Shown piece by piece: positions 8,566 to 17,678 of a stretch of DNA of 64,000 nt. Numbering within the stretch: the first letter of the stretch is position 1; every line of letters starts with the position of its first letter. The position numbers and the translations under genes were made by a program. The notes below the pieces were generated by a model, which saw nothing but the letters and a program-made list of their open reading frames with translations, did no database searches and had not been told where the DNA came from. Source of the DNA: Corynebacterium afermentans subsp. lipophilum (GTDB lineage Bacteria; Actinomycetota; Actinomycetes; Mycobacteriales; Mycobacteriaceae); the NCBI RefSeq assembly GCF_030408375.1, contig NZ_CP046530.1, positions 744,001 to 808,000 on the forward strand. The letters run 5' to 3'.

Positions 8566-10080
8566 GTGACGACAGCGACCACAGCAGTCACACCAGCAGC
8601 AAACTCAGAGCAACAACCTGAGGAAAAGAAACGCAACACCGGCAAGATCATCGCGTTCATCTTGGCGTTTGTGGCACTCGGGGTGGTGATGATGCTGCCG
8701 ATTGCGGGCCTGGCCATGCCGGCGAAAATCGCGCTCGGCATGCTCGCCTTCGCCGTGATCATGTGGGTCACCGAGGCGGTGTCCTACTCGGTTTCCGCCG
8801 TGATCATCGTCGGCCTCATCGCGATCTTGCTCACCTTCGCCACCGACCCCGAGACCGGTCAGGCGGTCGGCGCGTCCAAGGGACTGAGCATCGCAATGAG
8901 CGGATTCTCGTCGTCTGCGGTGGCGCTCGTCGGTGCCGCGCTCGCGCTGGCGACGGCGATGCAGGCCACTGGGCTGCACCGCAGGCTGGCGCTTTACGTG
9001 CTTAAGACTGCGGGCGAGAAGGTCTCCAACATCGTCATCGGCGCGATCGTCATCTCCATCATCCTGGCGTTTTTCGTCCCGTCCGCAACGGCGCGCGCCG
9101 GCGCCGTCGTGCCGATCCTCATGGGCATGGTCGCCGCGTTCGGCCTGGCCAAGGAGTCGAAGCTGGCGGCGCTGCTGGTCATCACCGCGACGCAGGCGGT
9201 GTCCATTTGGAACGTCGGCATCAAAACCGCCGCGGCGCAAAACCTGGTGGCCGTCGGCTTCATCGAAGACCAGCTGGGACAGACCGTCTCCTGGGGCCAG
9301 TGGTTCCTGTGGGCCGCGCCGTGGTCTGTGCTGATGTCGATCGCGCTGTTTTTCATCATGCGCTGGGCGATCAAGCCGGAGGCTGAGGCGATCGAGGGCG
9401 GGCGTGAGCTCGTCGAAAAGCAGCTTGCAGAGATGGGGCCGATGACCGGCGCTGAGAAGCGCCTCACCGCAATTGCCGTCGCGCTGCTGCTGTTCTGGGC
9501 GACGGAAGGCGTGCTGCACCCGATCAGCTCCGCCACCATCACCATCGTCGCGGTGGGCATCATGCTCACCCCGATCATCGGCGTGATGGACTGGAAATAC
9601 GCCCAAGAACACATCAATTGGGGCACCCTGGTCGTCTTCGCCGCCGGTATCTCGCTGGGTAAGTTCCTGCTGGACACGGGCGCGGCGACCTGGCTGTCGG
9701 AGGCGACGTTCGGCGCCATCGGCCTCGCCTCCATGCCGATCATCGCCACGATCGCGCTGGTGAGCCTGTTTAACATTCTCATCCACTTGGGCTTCGCCTC
9801 GGCGACCTCGCTGGCGTCCGCGCTGATCCCTGTGTTCATCGCGCTGGCGGCCACCCTGGACGTGCCCAACAACGGCATCGGCTTCGTGATCATCCAGCAG
9901 TTCGTCATCTGCTTCGGCTTCCTGCTGCCGGTCTCCGCGCCGCAGAACATGCTGGCCTACGGCACCGGAGCGTTCACCTCCAAGCAGTTCCTGCGCACCG
10001 GTATCCCGCTGACGATCGTGGGCTACCTGCTCATCCTGCTGCTGTCGGCAACCTACTGGAACTGGATCGGTCTGCTCTAA
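8566..10080 (+). CDS. SLC13/DASS-family dicarboxylate (anion):sodium symporter
   Basis: 504 residues from GTG 8566. After a short charged N-terminus there are about 12 hydrophobic segments in two halves, each with a DASS-type hairpin: VPSATARAGAVVPI in the first half and FASATSLASALIPVFIALA in the second. Late signature PVSAPQNMLAYGTG is typical of the family's sodium/substrate site. Members import C4-dicarboxylates, citrate or sulfate with Na+; by family resemblance to corynebacterial DccT-like proteins, C4-dicarboxylate uptake is the best guess. Located in the cytoplasmic membrane; monocistronic. Confidence 0.88.
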   Translation: MTTATTAVTPAANSEQQPEEKKRNTGKIIAFILAFVALGVVMMLPIAGLAMPAKIALGMLAFAVIMWVTEAVSYSVSAVIIVGLIAILLTFATDPETGQAVGASKGLSIAMSGFSSSAVALVGAALALATAMQATGLHRRLALYVLKTAGEKVSNIVIGAIVISIILAFFVPSATARAGAVVPILMGMVAAFGLAKESKLAALLVITATQAVSIWNVGIKTAAAQNLVAVGFIEDQLGQTVSWGQWFLWAAPWSVLMSIALFFIMRWAIKPEAEAIEGGRELVEKQLAEMGPMTGAEKRLTAIAVALLLFWATEGVLHPISSATITIVAVGIMLTPIIGVMDWKYAQEHINWGTLVVFAAGISLGKFLLDTGAATWLSEATFGAIGLASMPIIATIALVSLFNILIHLGFASATSLASALIPVFIALAATLDVPNNGIGFVIIQQFVICFGFLLPVSAPQNMLAYGTGAFTSKQFLRTGIPLTIVGYLLILLLSATYWNWIGLL

Positions 10081-10473
10081 CTACTCCACAATCAGGCCCA
10101 GGTGTAGCGCGGAAAGTTCGTGCTCGCCTGGGCCTTTCGGCAATTCAGCGAGCTCGCGGGCGGTCGCGGGCGTCACCGGAATGATCCACCCGAGCTTCGG
10201 GTCCAGCACCGGCACGGCTTCGCGGTCAACCGGCACGAAAGTGACGTCGCGCTCGCCTTCGTGCCGCAGCTGCACCGCGCCGCCTGCGGCGATGCGATCG
10301 AGCGCGGCCGCCGAGGTGGTCACGATGACCATCTTTTCCTCGGTGTCGGGGGAGAGTTTCGCGGTGTGCACCTCAAGCTTGTCGACGTTCAAAGGTTCAA
10401 ACCGGTCCGGAAAATCCACCAACGGCGTGTGGCCGAGGCCGAGGAGCTGGCGTGCGCGACTGAGAAGTCCCAT
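10081..10473 (-). CDS. Conserved hypothetical protein, 130 aa
   Basis: Starts MGLLSRARQLLGLGHTPLVD and ends with LSALHLGLIVE; soluble, no motif that I recognise. ATG 10473 has a TACACT box 8 nt upstream, close to the leaderless spacing. The stop codon directly abuts that of the transporter (convergent genes with no gap), so both transcripts must end inside coding sequence or overlap. Confidence 0.7.
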   Translation of the reverse strand: MGLLSRARQLLGLGHTPLVDFPDRFEPLNVDKLEVHTAKLSPDTEEKMVIVTTSAAALDRIAAGGAVQLRHEGERDVTFVPVDREAVPVLDPKLGWIIPVTPATARELAELPKGPGEHELSALHLGLIVE

Positions 10474-10590
10474 GCCCGCCGAGTGTAGAGGGCCACCGCT
10501 AGTGATTGGGCAGTCGAGTTGTTCACAGATTTGGAAACACTGGGAACCCGCGCACAGTTTCGGCAGCACACCCCGGTTACAGTGTCTGAC

Positions 10591-11694
10591 ATGGCAGAAA
10601 AGGGCACCTCTTACCGCGCTGAGCTGGTCATGCCGTACGGCACCGGCGACGTGGTCGTCTCCCCGCACGACTACTCCTCCCCGCTGGGCACCCGTCTGTC
10701 GCGCGCCGGCTGGAAGTCGGTGCTGCGCCGCATCGTCACCGACTTTTCCAACGACGCCATGGTGGACCGCGCAGCCGCGATGACGTACTACACGCTGCTG
10801 TCGGTTGCACCGATGCTGCTTGCGGCGTATTCCATTTTCAGCCTGCTCATGCCGCGCGAGGAGGACGCCCCAGACTCGCTGCTCGCCGAACTGATTCGCT
10901 CGTACGTGCCTGCAGAGTTGCAGGAATATGCGCTGGCGCTGGTGCTGTCGATTGTCGGGACGCCGTCGCAAAGCACGATTGCCCTCGTGGTCTCTGTGCT
11001 GATCTCGCTGCTGTCCGCCTCGGGCTACGTGCGGTCGTTTTCGCGTAACGCGAACCTCATGTACGGCCGCACTGAAGGCCGCCCGATTGTGGTCACGTGG
11101 GCGACGATGTGGCTGGTCACGCTCGTGCTCGTGGTCGGCGCGGTGGTGATTATTTTGGGCGCGCTGCTTACCGACGGCATCGTGAACGCCGTCCTCGGAC
11201 CCATCGCACGACCGTTGCAGCTGGAGGATGAGCTGGAGTACCTCACCTCGATTTTTCTGCCCGTGTGGGACTACCTGCGCGGCCCCGTGATCGCGGTGGT
11301 GGCAGTCGCGCTGGTCAGCGTGCTCTACCACTTCACCCCGAACGTGCGGCCCGGGCGGTTCCGGGTGCTGACGCTCGGCTCGGCGCTGGCGCTCGTGGTA
11401 GCCAGCGCGCTGTGGGTGGGTTTTGGCTGGTACCTGAGACTGGTCGGCGTGCGTAGCACCTACGGCGCGTTCGGGACGGTGCTGGCGGTGCTGGTGCTGG
11501 TGTGGACGGTTAACGTGGTGTTGCTGATGGGCGTGAAAATCGATGCCGAGATGCTGCGCGCCAAAGAACTGCAGGCGGGGATGGATTCGCGCCGCTGCAT
11601 CCAGGCGCCGCCGCGCTCCAGCCGGGGCGCTGCGGGACGGCTACAGATGCGGCGGTGGACCGACCGGGCAGCGGATGAAATCTTGAACGGATGA
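10591..11694 (+). CDS. YihY/UPF0761 family inner membrane protein
   Basis: 367 residues, six predicted membrane helices. The family hallmark DRAAAMTYYTLLSVAPMLL is near residue 55, followed by GYVRSFSRNANLMYGRTEGRP and a C-terminal helix with LLMGVKIDAEM. Formerly named BrkB or RNase BN, the family is now treated as membrane proteins of unknown function. ATG 10591 is chosen because TACAGT (10578-10583) lies exactly 7 nt upstream (leaderless). The tail is basic and cytoplasmic. Confidence 0.85.
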   Translation: MAEKGTSYRAELVMPYGTGDVVVSPHDYSSPLGTRLSRAGWKSVLRRIVTDFSNDAMVDRAAAMTYYTLLSVAPMLLAAYSIFSLLMPREEDAPDSLLAELIRSYVPAELQEYALALVLSIVGTPSQSTIALVVSVLISLLSASGYVRSFSRNANLMYGRTEGRPIVVTWATMWLVTLVLVVGAVVIILGALLTDGIVNAVLGPIARPLQLEDELEYLTSIFLPVWDYLRGPVIAVVAVALVSVLYHFTPNVRPGRFRVLTLGSALALVVASALWVGFGWYLRLVGVRSTYGAFGTVLAVLVLVWTVNVVLLMGVKIDAEMLRAKELQAGMDSRRCIQAPPRSSRGAAGRLQMRRWTDRAADEILNG

Positions 11695-11721
11695 TTACAA
11701 ACCCGCCGGTAGGGTGGCATC

Positions 11722-12606
11722 ATGGCACTGATTGATCCCCGCACAAAGTACCCGTCCGAATTCCCCTCCGAGCCACGCCAGAACAACCCCGGCCTGGACG
11801 TGAAGATGGCGACCGAGCCCGATCTGGGGCAGGACTCCTACGAAGGCTCCGGCAAGCTCGAGGGCCGCCGCGCCCTTATCACCGGTGGTGATTCCGGCAT
11901 CGGCGCCGCTACCGCAATCGCGTTCGCCCGCGAAGGCGCCGACGTGGCCATCGCCTACCTGCCCGAGGAGCAAGAAGATGCCGAGCGCATTGTGAAGCTC
12001 ATCGAGGATGCCGGCCGCAAAGCGGTGGCGATACCGGGCGACCTGCAGGAGCTAGAAAACTGCGTAGCCGCGGTGGAAAAGACCGTCGAGGCCCTTGGCG
12101 GCCTGGACATCCTTGTCAACAACGCCTCGCGCCAGGTGTGGAACGACGGGCTGCTCAACATCTCAGACGCCGATTTCGACGCCACGATGAAGACCAACAT
12201 CTACTCCGCCTTCCGCGTGACCAAGGAAGCGGTCAAACACATGGAGCCGGGCTCATCGATCATCTTCTCCACTTCAATCCAGGCCTATGAGCCGTCCAAG
12301 GAGTTGTTGGACTACGCCATGACGAAGGCCGCCTTTAACAACCTGGCCAAGGGGCTGTCCGGCGAGTTGTTGCCGTCGAAGGGGATCCGCGTCAACGCGG
12401 TCGCGCCCGGGCCGATCTGGACCGTGATCCAGCCGGCGGAGGGACAGCCGAAGGAGGTTGTGGACAACTTCGCTCAGGACTCCGACATCGGCCGCCCGGG
12501 CCAGCCCGCGGAACTGGCGGGCGCCTACGTGTTCCTCGCCTCCGAGGCGGCGTCCTACATCTCCGGGGAGACGCTCGCAGTGACCGGGGGTGCGCTGACC
12601 CCGTAG
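11722..12606 (+). CDS. Short-chain dehydrogenase/reductase (YghA/YhdF-like, glucose dehydrogenase-like)
   Basis: 294 residues. The long N-terminal extension (YPSEFPSEPRQNNPGLD) is typical of the YhdF/YghA subgroup. Cofactor motif GGDSGIG near 53-59; NNAS near 134; catalytic Ser (STSIQAY) and YAMTK with the Y-x3-K pair. C-terminal GGALTP is standard. These enzymes reduce or oxidise sugars or aldehydes with NAD(P)H; the substrate is unknown. A TAGGGT box lies 6 nt before ATG 11722. bioA begins 48 bp downstream but has its own promoter and operator. Confidence 0.85.
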   Translation: MALIDPRTKYPSEFPSEPRQNNPGLDVKMATEPDLGQDSYEGSGKLEGRRALITGGDSGIGAATAIAFAREGADVAIAYLPEEQEDAERIVKLIEDAGRKAVAIPGDLQELENCVAAVEKTVEALGGLDILVNNASRQVWNDGLLNISDADFDATMKTNIYSAFRVTKEAVKHMEPGSSIIFSTSIQAYEPSKELLDYAMTKAAFNNLAKGLSGELLPSKGIRVNAVAPGPIWTVIQPAEGQPKEVVDNFAQDSDIGRPGQPAELAGAYVFLASEAASYISGETLAVTGGALTP

Positions 12607-12608
12607 GG

Positions 12609-12623
12609 TTGAACACCGTTCAA
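12609..12623 (+). promoter_or_regulatory. Perfect BioQ-type operator upstream of bioA
   Basis: TTGAAC-ACC-GTTCAA is a perfect 15-bp palindrome. Its 13-bp core TGAAC-N3-GTTCA fits the TGAAC-N3-GTTAC-like site described for the TetR-type biotin repressor BioQ of corynebacteria and mycobacteria. It lies 17 bp upstream of the bioA -10 box (TAGAGT, 12641-12646), placing it over the -35 region, consistent with repression. Confidence 0.85.
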
Positions 12624-12654
12624 AAGGTCCGGTGAGCTGCTAGAGTTCGTGGGT

Positions 12655-13920
12655 ATGGACTCACGCGAGATCGCCGACATTGACGCTGCCCACATCTGGC
12701 ACCCCTACGCGGAACCGGGGCAGTTCACCTACCCCGTCGAAAGCGCCGCGGGCCCACGCATCACGTTTCTCGACGGCCGTGTGCTCATCGACGCCATGTC
12801 CTCCTGGTGGGCCGCCATCCACGGCCACTGCCACCCGCGTTTGGTCTCCGCGGCCGAGGCGCAGATTGCGAAGATGAGCCACGTCATGTTCGGCGGGCTC
12901 ACCCACGAACCAGCGGCGACGCTGACGAAACGCCTGCTGGAGCTGACCGGCGGGGCGTTTTCCCAGGTGTTCTACTCCGACTCCGGATCGGTGTCGGTGG
13001 AGGTGGCGATGAAGATGGCGCTGCAGTACGCCATCGGGCAAGGGCACCCAGAGCGCACCACGTTTTTGACCTGGCGCTCCGGCTACCACGGCGACACGTT
13101 TGCCACCATGAGCGTGTGCGACCCGCAAGGCGGCATGCACGCGATGTGGGGCGACGCGCTGAAACCGCAGGTGTTTGCCCCCGCGCCGCCGGTGCGCGGC
13201 GCGTCCGCCGGCGAGCATGCGGCGTATTTGGATGAGTTCGCACGGCTGATCACACCGGAGATCGCCGGCGTGATCGTCGAGCCAGTGGTCCAGGGTGCCG
13301 GCGGCATGCGCTTCCACGACCCCGAGCTGCTTGTGGGGCTACGCCAGCTTTGCGACGCCTCCGGCATCCCCCTCATCGCCGACGAAATCGCCACCGGGTT
13401 CGGCCGCACCGGCCAGCTGTTTACCACCCTGGACAACGGCGTTGTGCCCGACATCATGTGCGTGGGCAAGGCGATGACCGGCGGGTTTATGACACTCGCG
13501 GCCACCCTGGCCACCGAGAAAATTGCGTCCGGAATGGAGCCGCGCGCGCTCATGCACGGCCCGACGTTCATGGCCAACCCGCTCGCCTGCGCGGTCGCGA
13601 CCGAGTCCGTTGCGATGGTGGCGGAGGGGAAGTGGCGCGACCAGGTCGCCCGGATCGAAGGGGAGCTCGAGCGTGGCCTGCGCCCGCTGGCGGACATCCC
13701 GGGCGTGGGCGATGTGCGCGTGCTTGGCGCCATCGGCGTGGTCGAGCTCGAACACGACGCGCCCATGCGCGAAACCACCGAAGCCGCCATGGCAGAAGGC
13801 GTGTGGATCCGCCCATTCGGTCGGCTGATCTACACCATGCCGCCCTACATCTGCTCGGAAGAGGACATCGCCCAGATCTGCCGGGGCATTGGGGCAGCAG
13901 TCAAGGAGGCTACGAAATGA
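12655..13920 (+). CDS. bioA: Adenosylmethionine-8-amino-7-oxononanoate aminotransferase (DAPA synthase)
   Basis: 421 residues, normal BioA length. It transfers the amino group of S-adenosylmethionine to KAPA, making 7,8-diaminopelargonate. Seen: WHPYAEP, SSWWAAIHGH, FYSDSGS, GYHGDTFATMS, PLIADEIATGFGRTG and PLP lysine in VGKAMTGGF. ATG 12655 is preferred; TAGAGT lies 8 nt upstream, so the message is probably leaderless. An in-frame GTG at 12649 is too close to the -10 box. Its last 4 bases overlap bioD (ATGA). Regulated by the operator at 12609-12623. Confidence 0.96.
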   Translation: MDSREIADIDAAHIWHPYAEPGQFTYPVESAAGPRITFLDGRVLIDAMSSWWAAIHGHCHPRLVSAAEAQIAKMSHVMFGGLTHEPAATLTKRLLELTGGAFSQVFYSDSGSVSVEVAMKMALQYAIGQGHPERTTFLTWRSGYHGDTFATMSVCDPQGGMHAMWGDALKPQVFAPAPPVRGASAGEHAAYLDEFARLITPEIAGVIVEPVVQGAGGMRFHDPELLVGLRQLCDASGIPLIADEIATGFGRTGQLFTTLDNGVVPDIMCVGKAMTGGFMTLAATLATEKIASGMEPRALMHGPTFMANPLACAVATESVAMVAEGKWRDQVARIEGELERGLRPLADIPGVGDVRVLGAIGVVELEHDAPMRETTEAAMAEGVWIRPFGRLIYTMPPYICSEEDIAQICRGIGAAVKEATK

Positions 13921-14594
13921 TCATTGCTGTAACCGGCACCAACACCGACGTGGGCAAGACGGTGTCCACTGCCGCCATCGCCGCCGTGCTCAAGCGCCGC
14001 GGCTTCGATGTGGTGGCAGCCAAGCCCGTACAGACGGGCGAGGAGGCGGGGCAGGGGGATGCGTCAGCCGTCGCAAAGCTTGCTGGCATTGAGACGTTCG
14101 AGCGGTGGCGCTACCCGGAACCCCTCGCACCGAACCTCGCTGCGCGCCGCGCCGGGATCGAGACTCCGAGCCTGGACGAGGTCGCGGAATGGGTGCGCAG
14201 CCTCGATGCCCCGGATCGCGTTGTGCTGGTGGAAGGCGCCGGCGGGCTGCTGGTGCGGCTTGCCGACGACTACACCCTCGCCGACATCGCCAAAGCCACA
14301 TGCGCGCCGCTCGTGGTGGTCACCTCACTGGGGCTGGGCAGCTTGAACCTCGCCGAACTGACCTGCGTCCAGGCTCGCGCAATGGGCCTGGAGGTGCTGG
14401 GGCTGATCGGCGGCAGCATGCCCGATAACCCGGACCTGCCCACGCGCCTCAACGTCGAGGAGATGCCCGAGGTCACCGGCGCCGAGTACTGGGGCCACCT
14501 GCCGGAAGGCTGCGGGAGCCTCGGCACGGCTGAATTTGCGGAGGCCGCCTGGGACGCGATCGGAGAGGCCGTGCGCGTAGGCTCGCGGGCATGA
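13917..14594 (+). CDS. bioD: ATP-dependent dethiobiotin synthetase
   Basis: 225 residues. BioD carboxylates diaminopelargonate with CO2 and ATP to dethiobiotin. P-loop GTNTDVGKT (residues 7-15), AKPVQTG with catalytic Lys, and VEGAGGLLVRL are all present. The start overlaps the bioA stop (ATGA), so the two genes are translationally coupled. The distal end overlaps the patatin gene in the same way. Confidence 0.95.
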   Translation: MIIAVTGTNTDVGKTVSTAAIAAVLKRRGFDVVAAKPVQTGEEAGQGDASAVAKLAGIETFERWRYPEPLAPNLAARRAGIETPSLDEVAEWVRSLDAPDRVVLVEGAGGLLVRLADDYTLADIAKATCAPLVVVTSLGLGSLNLAELTCVQARAMGLEVLGLIGGSMPDNPDLPTRLNVEEMPEVTGAEYWGHLPEGCGSLGTAEFAEAAWDAIGEAVRVGSRA

Positions 14595-15463
14595 TCGACG
14601 CCCGCGACACCGCCCTCATCTTCGAAGGTGGAGGCACCCGCAACTCCTATACCGCCCCCGTGGTGGAAAAGCTCCTCGCGGAGGAGGTCCAATTCGGCTG
14701 GGTCGGCGGCATTTCCGCCGGCTCGGTCCACGCGTTGAACTTCGCCTCCCGCGACACGTGGCGCTCCGAGAACGCGTTCACGGAGTTCGTGGGCAACCCC
14801 AAGTTCGGCGGCTGGCGCTCCGTGGTGCGAGGCAAAGGCCTGATCAACGGCGAGTGGGCGTACGAGCAATCCGAGGACGTTCTGCCGTTCGACTTCGACA
14901 CGTTTACCCGGACCACCGAGGAGGTCCACGTTGAGGCGGTGCGCGCCGACACAGGGGAGACGGTGGCGTTCAACCGCGGCGACCTGCGCACCTTGGAGGA
15001 CGTCGCCCTTGCAGCCCGAACGTCGTCGACGCTGCCAATCCTGATGAAAATGCGCGAGATCGACGGCGTGCCCTACGTCGACGGCGCGCTGGGAACCTCG
15101 GGCGGTTTGCTCATCGACGCCGCTCGCGCCGCAGGCTACACCCGTTTCCTCGCTGTGCTCACCCGACCGCGCGACTACGTCAAGGGGCCGCAGAAACGCG
15201 AGCGCGCCGTGCGCCGCATCCTGCGCAACACGCCGAAGGTCGCCGATGCGATGGTCGCTCGACCCGAGATCTACAACGCTGCGAAGCAGTCGCTTATCGA
15301 CGAAGCCGGCGCCGGCAACGCCTACATCTTCTTCCCCGACGCAATGGGAGTGGAGTCCACCGAGCTCGACGCGGGGAAGCTGTGGGCGAACTACGCGGCC
15401 GGCCAGGCGCAGGTGGAGCGCGACTGGCCCGCGATGCGCGAGTTCCTCACCGCGAAGCGTTAG
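14591..15463 (+). CDS. Patatin-like phospholipase family protein in the biotin operon
   Basis: 290 residues. Patatin landmarks: oxyanion glycine run FEGGGTRN (11-18), nucleophile elbow GISAGS with Ser42, and catalytic Asp in YVDGALG near residue 164. No signal peptide, so cytoplasmic or membrane-peripheral; the family hydrolyses acyl esters of lipids. It resembles the RssA/YjjU branch. The ATGA overlap with bioD makes it the third gene of the BioQ-controlled operon, an association with biotin I do not know from well-studied species. The end overlaps the convergent prfC by 4 bp. Confidence 0.88.
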   Translation: MIDARDTALIFEGGGTRNSYTAPVVEKLLAEEVQFGWVGGISAGSVHALNFASRDTWRSENAFTEFVGNPKFGGWRSVVRGKGLINGEWAYEQSEDVLPFDFDTFTRTTEEVHVEAVRADTGETVAFNRGDLRTLEDVALAARTSSTLPILMKMREIDGVPYVDGALGTSGGLLIDAARAAGYTRFLAVLTRPRDYVKGPQKRERAVRRILRNTPKVADAMVARPEIYNAAKQSLIDEAGAGNAYIFFPDAMGVESTELDAGKLWANYAAGQAQVERDWPAMREFLTAKR

Positions 15464-17091
15464 TCCGCGATGAGCGGCTCGATGGTCAGCTCCGGGTGTT
15501 CTTTCTCCACGAACGCGAGCTTCCATTTGTCGCCGAACAGGGCGATGAGCTCGCCGTCGGTGCGGGTGAAGATTTCCACGCCGCGCTGACGCCCCAGCTC
15601 CGGCGCGGAGTCGGCGTCGGTGCGGCGCGCCACCGAGTACGGGATCGGCTCGGTGACGGTTTCGACGTTGTACTCGTTTTCCATGCGCGCCTGCATGACC
15701 TCGAACTGCATCGGGCCGACTGCGGCCATCACCGGGGCGGCGTCGCCGCGGGCGTCGTTGCGCAGGATCTGCACGACGCCCTCGGCGTCCAGCTGGTCCA
15801 AGGCCTTGCGGAACTGCTTGTACTTGCCCAGCGACTTGGCGCGCAGCGTGCGGAAGTGTTCCGGCGCGAACTGCGGCATCGGCGGGAACTGGACCTTCTT
15901 ACCGGCGTAGATCGTGTCGCCAGGTGCCAAAGCGCCGGCGTTGACCAGGCCGATGATGTCGCCCGGGTACGCCGTTTCCACCGTGTCGCGGTTGCGGCCG
16001 AACACCGTCAGCGCGTACTTCGTCGAAAACGACCGGCTGGATTGCGCGTGCGTGACCTGCATGCCGCGTTCGAACTCGCCGGAGACCACGCGCATGAATG
16101 CCAGGGTGTCGCGGTGGTTTTTGTCCATGCCGGCCTGGACCTTAAACACCACGCCGGAGAAGTCGTCGCCGACTTCGCGCTGCTCGTCCATCGCGGTGGT
16201 GGACGCCTCGATGGCCTTCGGGTCCGAGGCGCGGCCCTCTGGCGCCGGGGCGATGGCGCACAGCGTGTCCAGGATCTGGTGCACGCCGAAGTTCAGCATC
16301 GCGGAGGCGAAGATGATCGGCGAGGTGGTGCACTGCTCGAAGAGTTGCTGGTCGTGCACGGCGCCGTCTTCAAGCAAAAGCGACGCCTCCTCGACGGCGG
16401 TGTCCCACACGTCGCCTTCCTTGCCCGCGGCCTCGTCGGGGGAGTAGTGCTCCTCTGGGGCGATGGTGGAGCCGCCGGCGGTGCGGGTGAAGTGCACGTA
16501 CCCGTCGATCTCGCCGTCGCGTGAGACGTGCGCCAGGCCGCGGAAATCGCCTGCTTCGCCGACCGGCCAGTACAGCGGGGTCGGCTGCAGGTCGATTTCG
16601 GAGACGATCTCGTCGACAAGCTCGAGCGGCTCGCGGCCCACGCGGTCCCACTTGTTAATCACGGTGACAATCGGCAAACCCCGGGCCTTGCACACGCGGA
16701 ACAGTTTCAGGGTTTGCGGCTCGAGGCCTTTGGCTGCGTCGATAAGCATGACCGCAGCATCGACAGCGGAAAGCACGCGGTAGGTGTCCTCGGAGAAGTC
16801 CGCGTGGCCCGGCGTGTCCACCAGGTTGACCACGTACGGCTCGCCCTCGTGGCCGTCGGGGGCGTACTCGAACTGCAGCGCCGAGGACGCGACGGAAATG
16901 CCGCGGTCTTTTTCCATCTCCATCCAGTCCGACACGGTGGACTTGCGGTTGCCCTTGCCGTGCACCGCTCCGGCCTCCGAAATCACGTGCGCGTGCAGCG
17001 CCAGCGCCTCCGTGATCGTCGACTTACCGGCGTCCGGGTGGGCGATGACGGCGAATGTGCGGCGGCGCGCGGCCTCGGAAACGGTACTCAT
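15460..17091 (-). CDS. prfC: Peptide chain release factor 3
   Basis: 543 residues. A translational GTPase that recycles RF1/RF2 after peptide release. G1 motif AHPDAGKST near residue 17-25, RGISVASSALQF switch region, DTPGHADF (G3), NKWDR (G4). Domains II and III follow, with GVVFKVQAGMDKNHRDTLAFMRV. Full length for RF3. A GCTTATCGACG word lies inside (16738-16748), and another lies 10 bp upstream of the start. Confidence 0.96.
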   Translation of the reverse strand: MSTVSEAARRRTFAVIAHPDAGKSTITEALALHAHVISEAGAVHGKGNRKSTVSDWMEMEKDRGISVASSALQFEYAPDGHEGEPYVVNLVDTPGHADFSEDTYRVLSAVDAAVMLIDAAKGLEPQTLKLFRVCKARGLPIVTVINKWDRVGREPLELVDEIVSEIDLQPTPLYWPVGEAGDFRGLAHVSRDGEIDGYVHFTRTAGGSTIAPEEHYSPDEAAGKEGDVWDTAVEEASLLLEDGAVHDQQLFEQCTTSPIIFASAMLNFGVHQILDTLCAIAPAPEGRASDPKAIEASTTAMDEQREVGDDFSGVVFKVQAGMDKNHRDTLAFMRVVSGEFERGMQVTHAQSSRSFSTKYALTVFGRNRDTVETAYPGDIIGLVNAGALAPGDTIYAGKKVQFPPMPQFAPEHFRTLRAKSLGKYKQFRKALDQLDAEGVVQILRNDARGDAAPVMAAVGPMQFEVMQARMENEYNVETVTEPIPYSVARRTDADSAPELGRQRGVEIFTRTDGELIALFGDKWKLAFVEKEHPELTIEPLIAD

Positions 17092-17138
17092 AAGCAGCTA
17101 GCTTATCGACGCACCTTCGGCCAAGTACAGTCGTGTCC

Positions 17139-17678
17139 ATGACAACAATCGGAGTGTTTCTTGGATCTGTACACTCTGGCCGCATCGGCGAGCATATCGG
17201 CGCCTGGGTGATGGACGCCGCCGCCGAGCGCGACGCCGATTACCGCCTGTTGGACCTGGCCGATTCCGACGTGCCGCACCTGGTTGCGGAGGTCGTGCCG
17301 GGCGCGGCGAACAAGCAGTATGACGACCCGGTGGTAACCCGCTGGTCCAAGGCGGTGGATGCCTGCGACGGGTTCGTCTTTGTCACCCCGGAGTACAACC
17401 ACTCCATCCCGGGCACGATGAAAAACGCCTTCGACTCGCTGTTCGGCGAGTGGGCCGGCAAGCCGGTGGCGTTTGTCGGCTACGGTGCCGACGGCGGCGT
17501 GCGCGCGGTCGAGCACTGGCGCCAGATCGTGGCGAATTTGTCCATGCGCGGCATCCGCAACCAGGTTGCGCTGCACATCTTCGGTGAGGACGTCGAAGAC
17601 GGCGAGCTCGCCCCGCGCGAGCACAAGCAGGTGGCGCTCACGCGCGCGCTGGATGACCTGGAGGCCGAGCTGGGCTAG
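17139..17678 (+). CDS. NADPH-dependent FMN reductase
   Basis: 179 residues. A flavodoxin-fold quinone/flavin reductase with GSVHSGRIGE near the FMN phosphate site and the family signature TPEYNHSIPGTMKNAFD. Cytoplasmic; reduces FMN, quinones or azo compounds with NAD(P)H, exact substrate unknown. TACAGT (17126-17131) is exactly 7 nt from ATG 17139, indicating a leaderless message. Convergent 4-bp overlap with the next gene. Confidence 0.88.
   Translation: MTTIGVFLGSVHSGRIGEHIGAWVMDAAAERDADYRLLDLADSDVPHLVAEVVPGAANKQYDDPVVTRWSKAVDACDGFVFVTPEYNHSIPGTMKNAFDSLFGEWAGKPVAFVGYGADGGVRAVEHWRQIVANLSMRGIRNQVALHIFGEDVEDGELAPREHKQVALTRALDDLEAELG

Noticed and set aside
8605..9786. Minus-strand open frame within the DASS transporter
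   Set aside because: His/Asp/Arg-rich reverse complement of hydrophobic codons; no family features.
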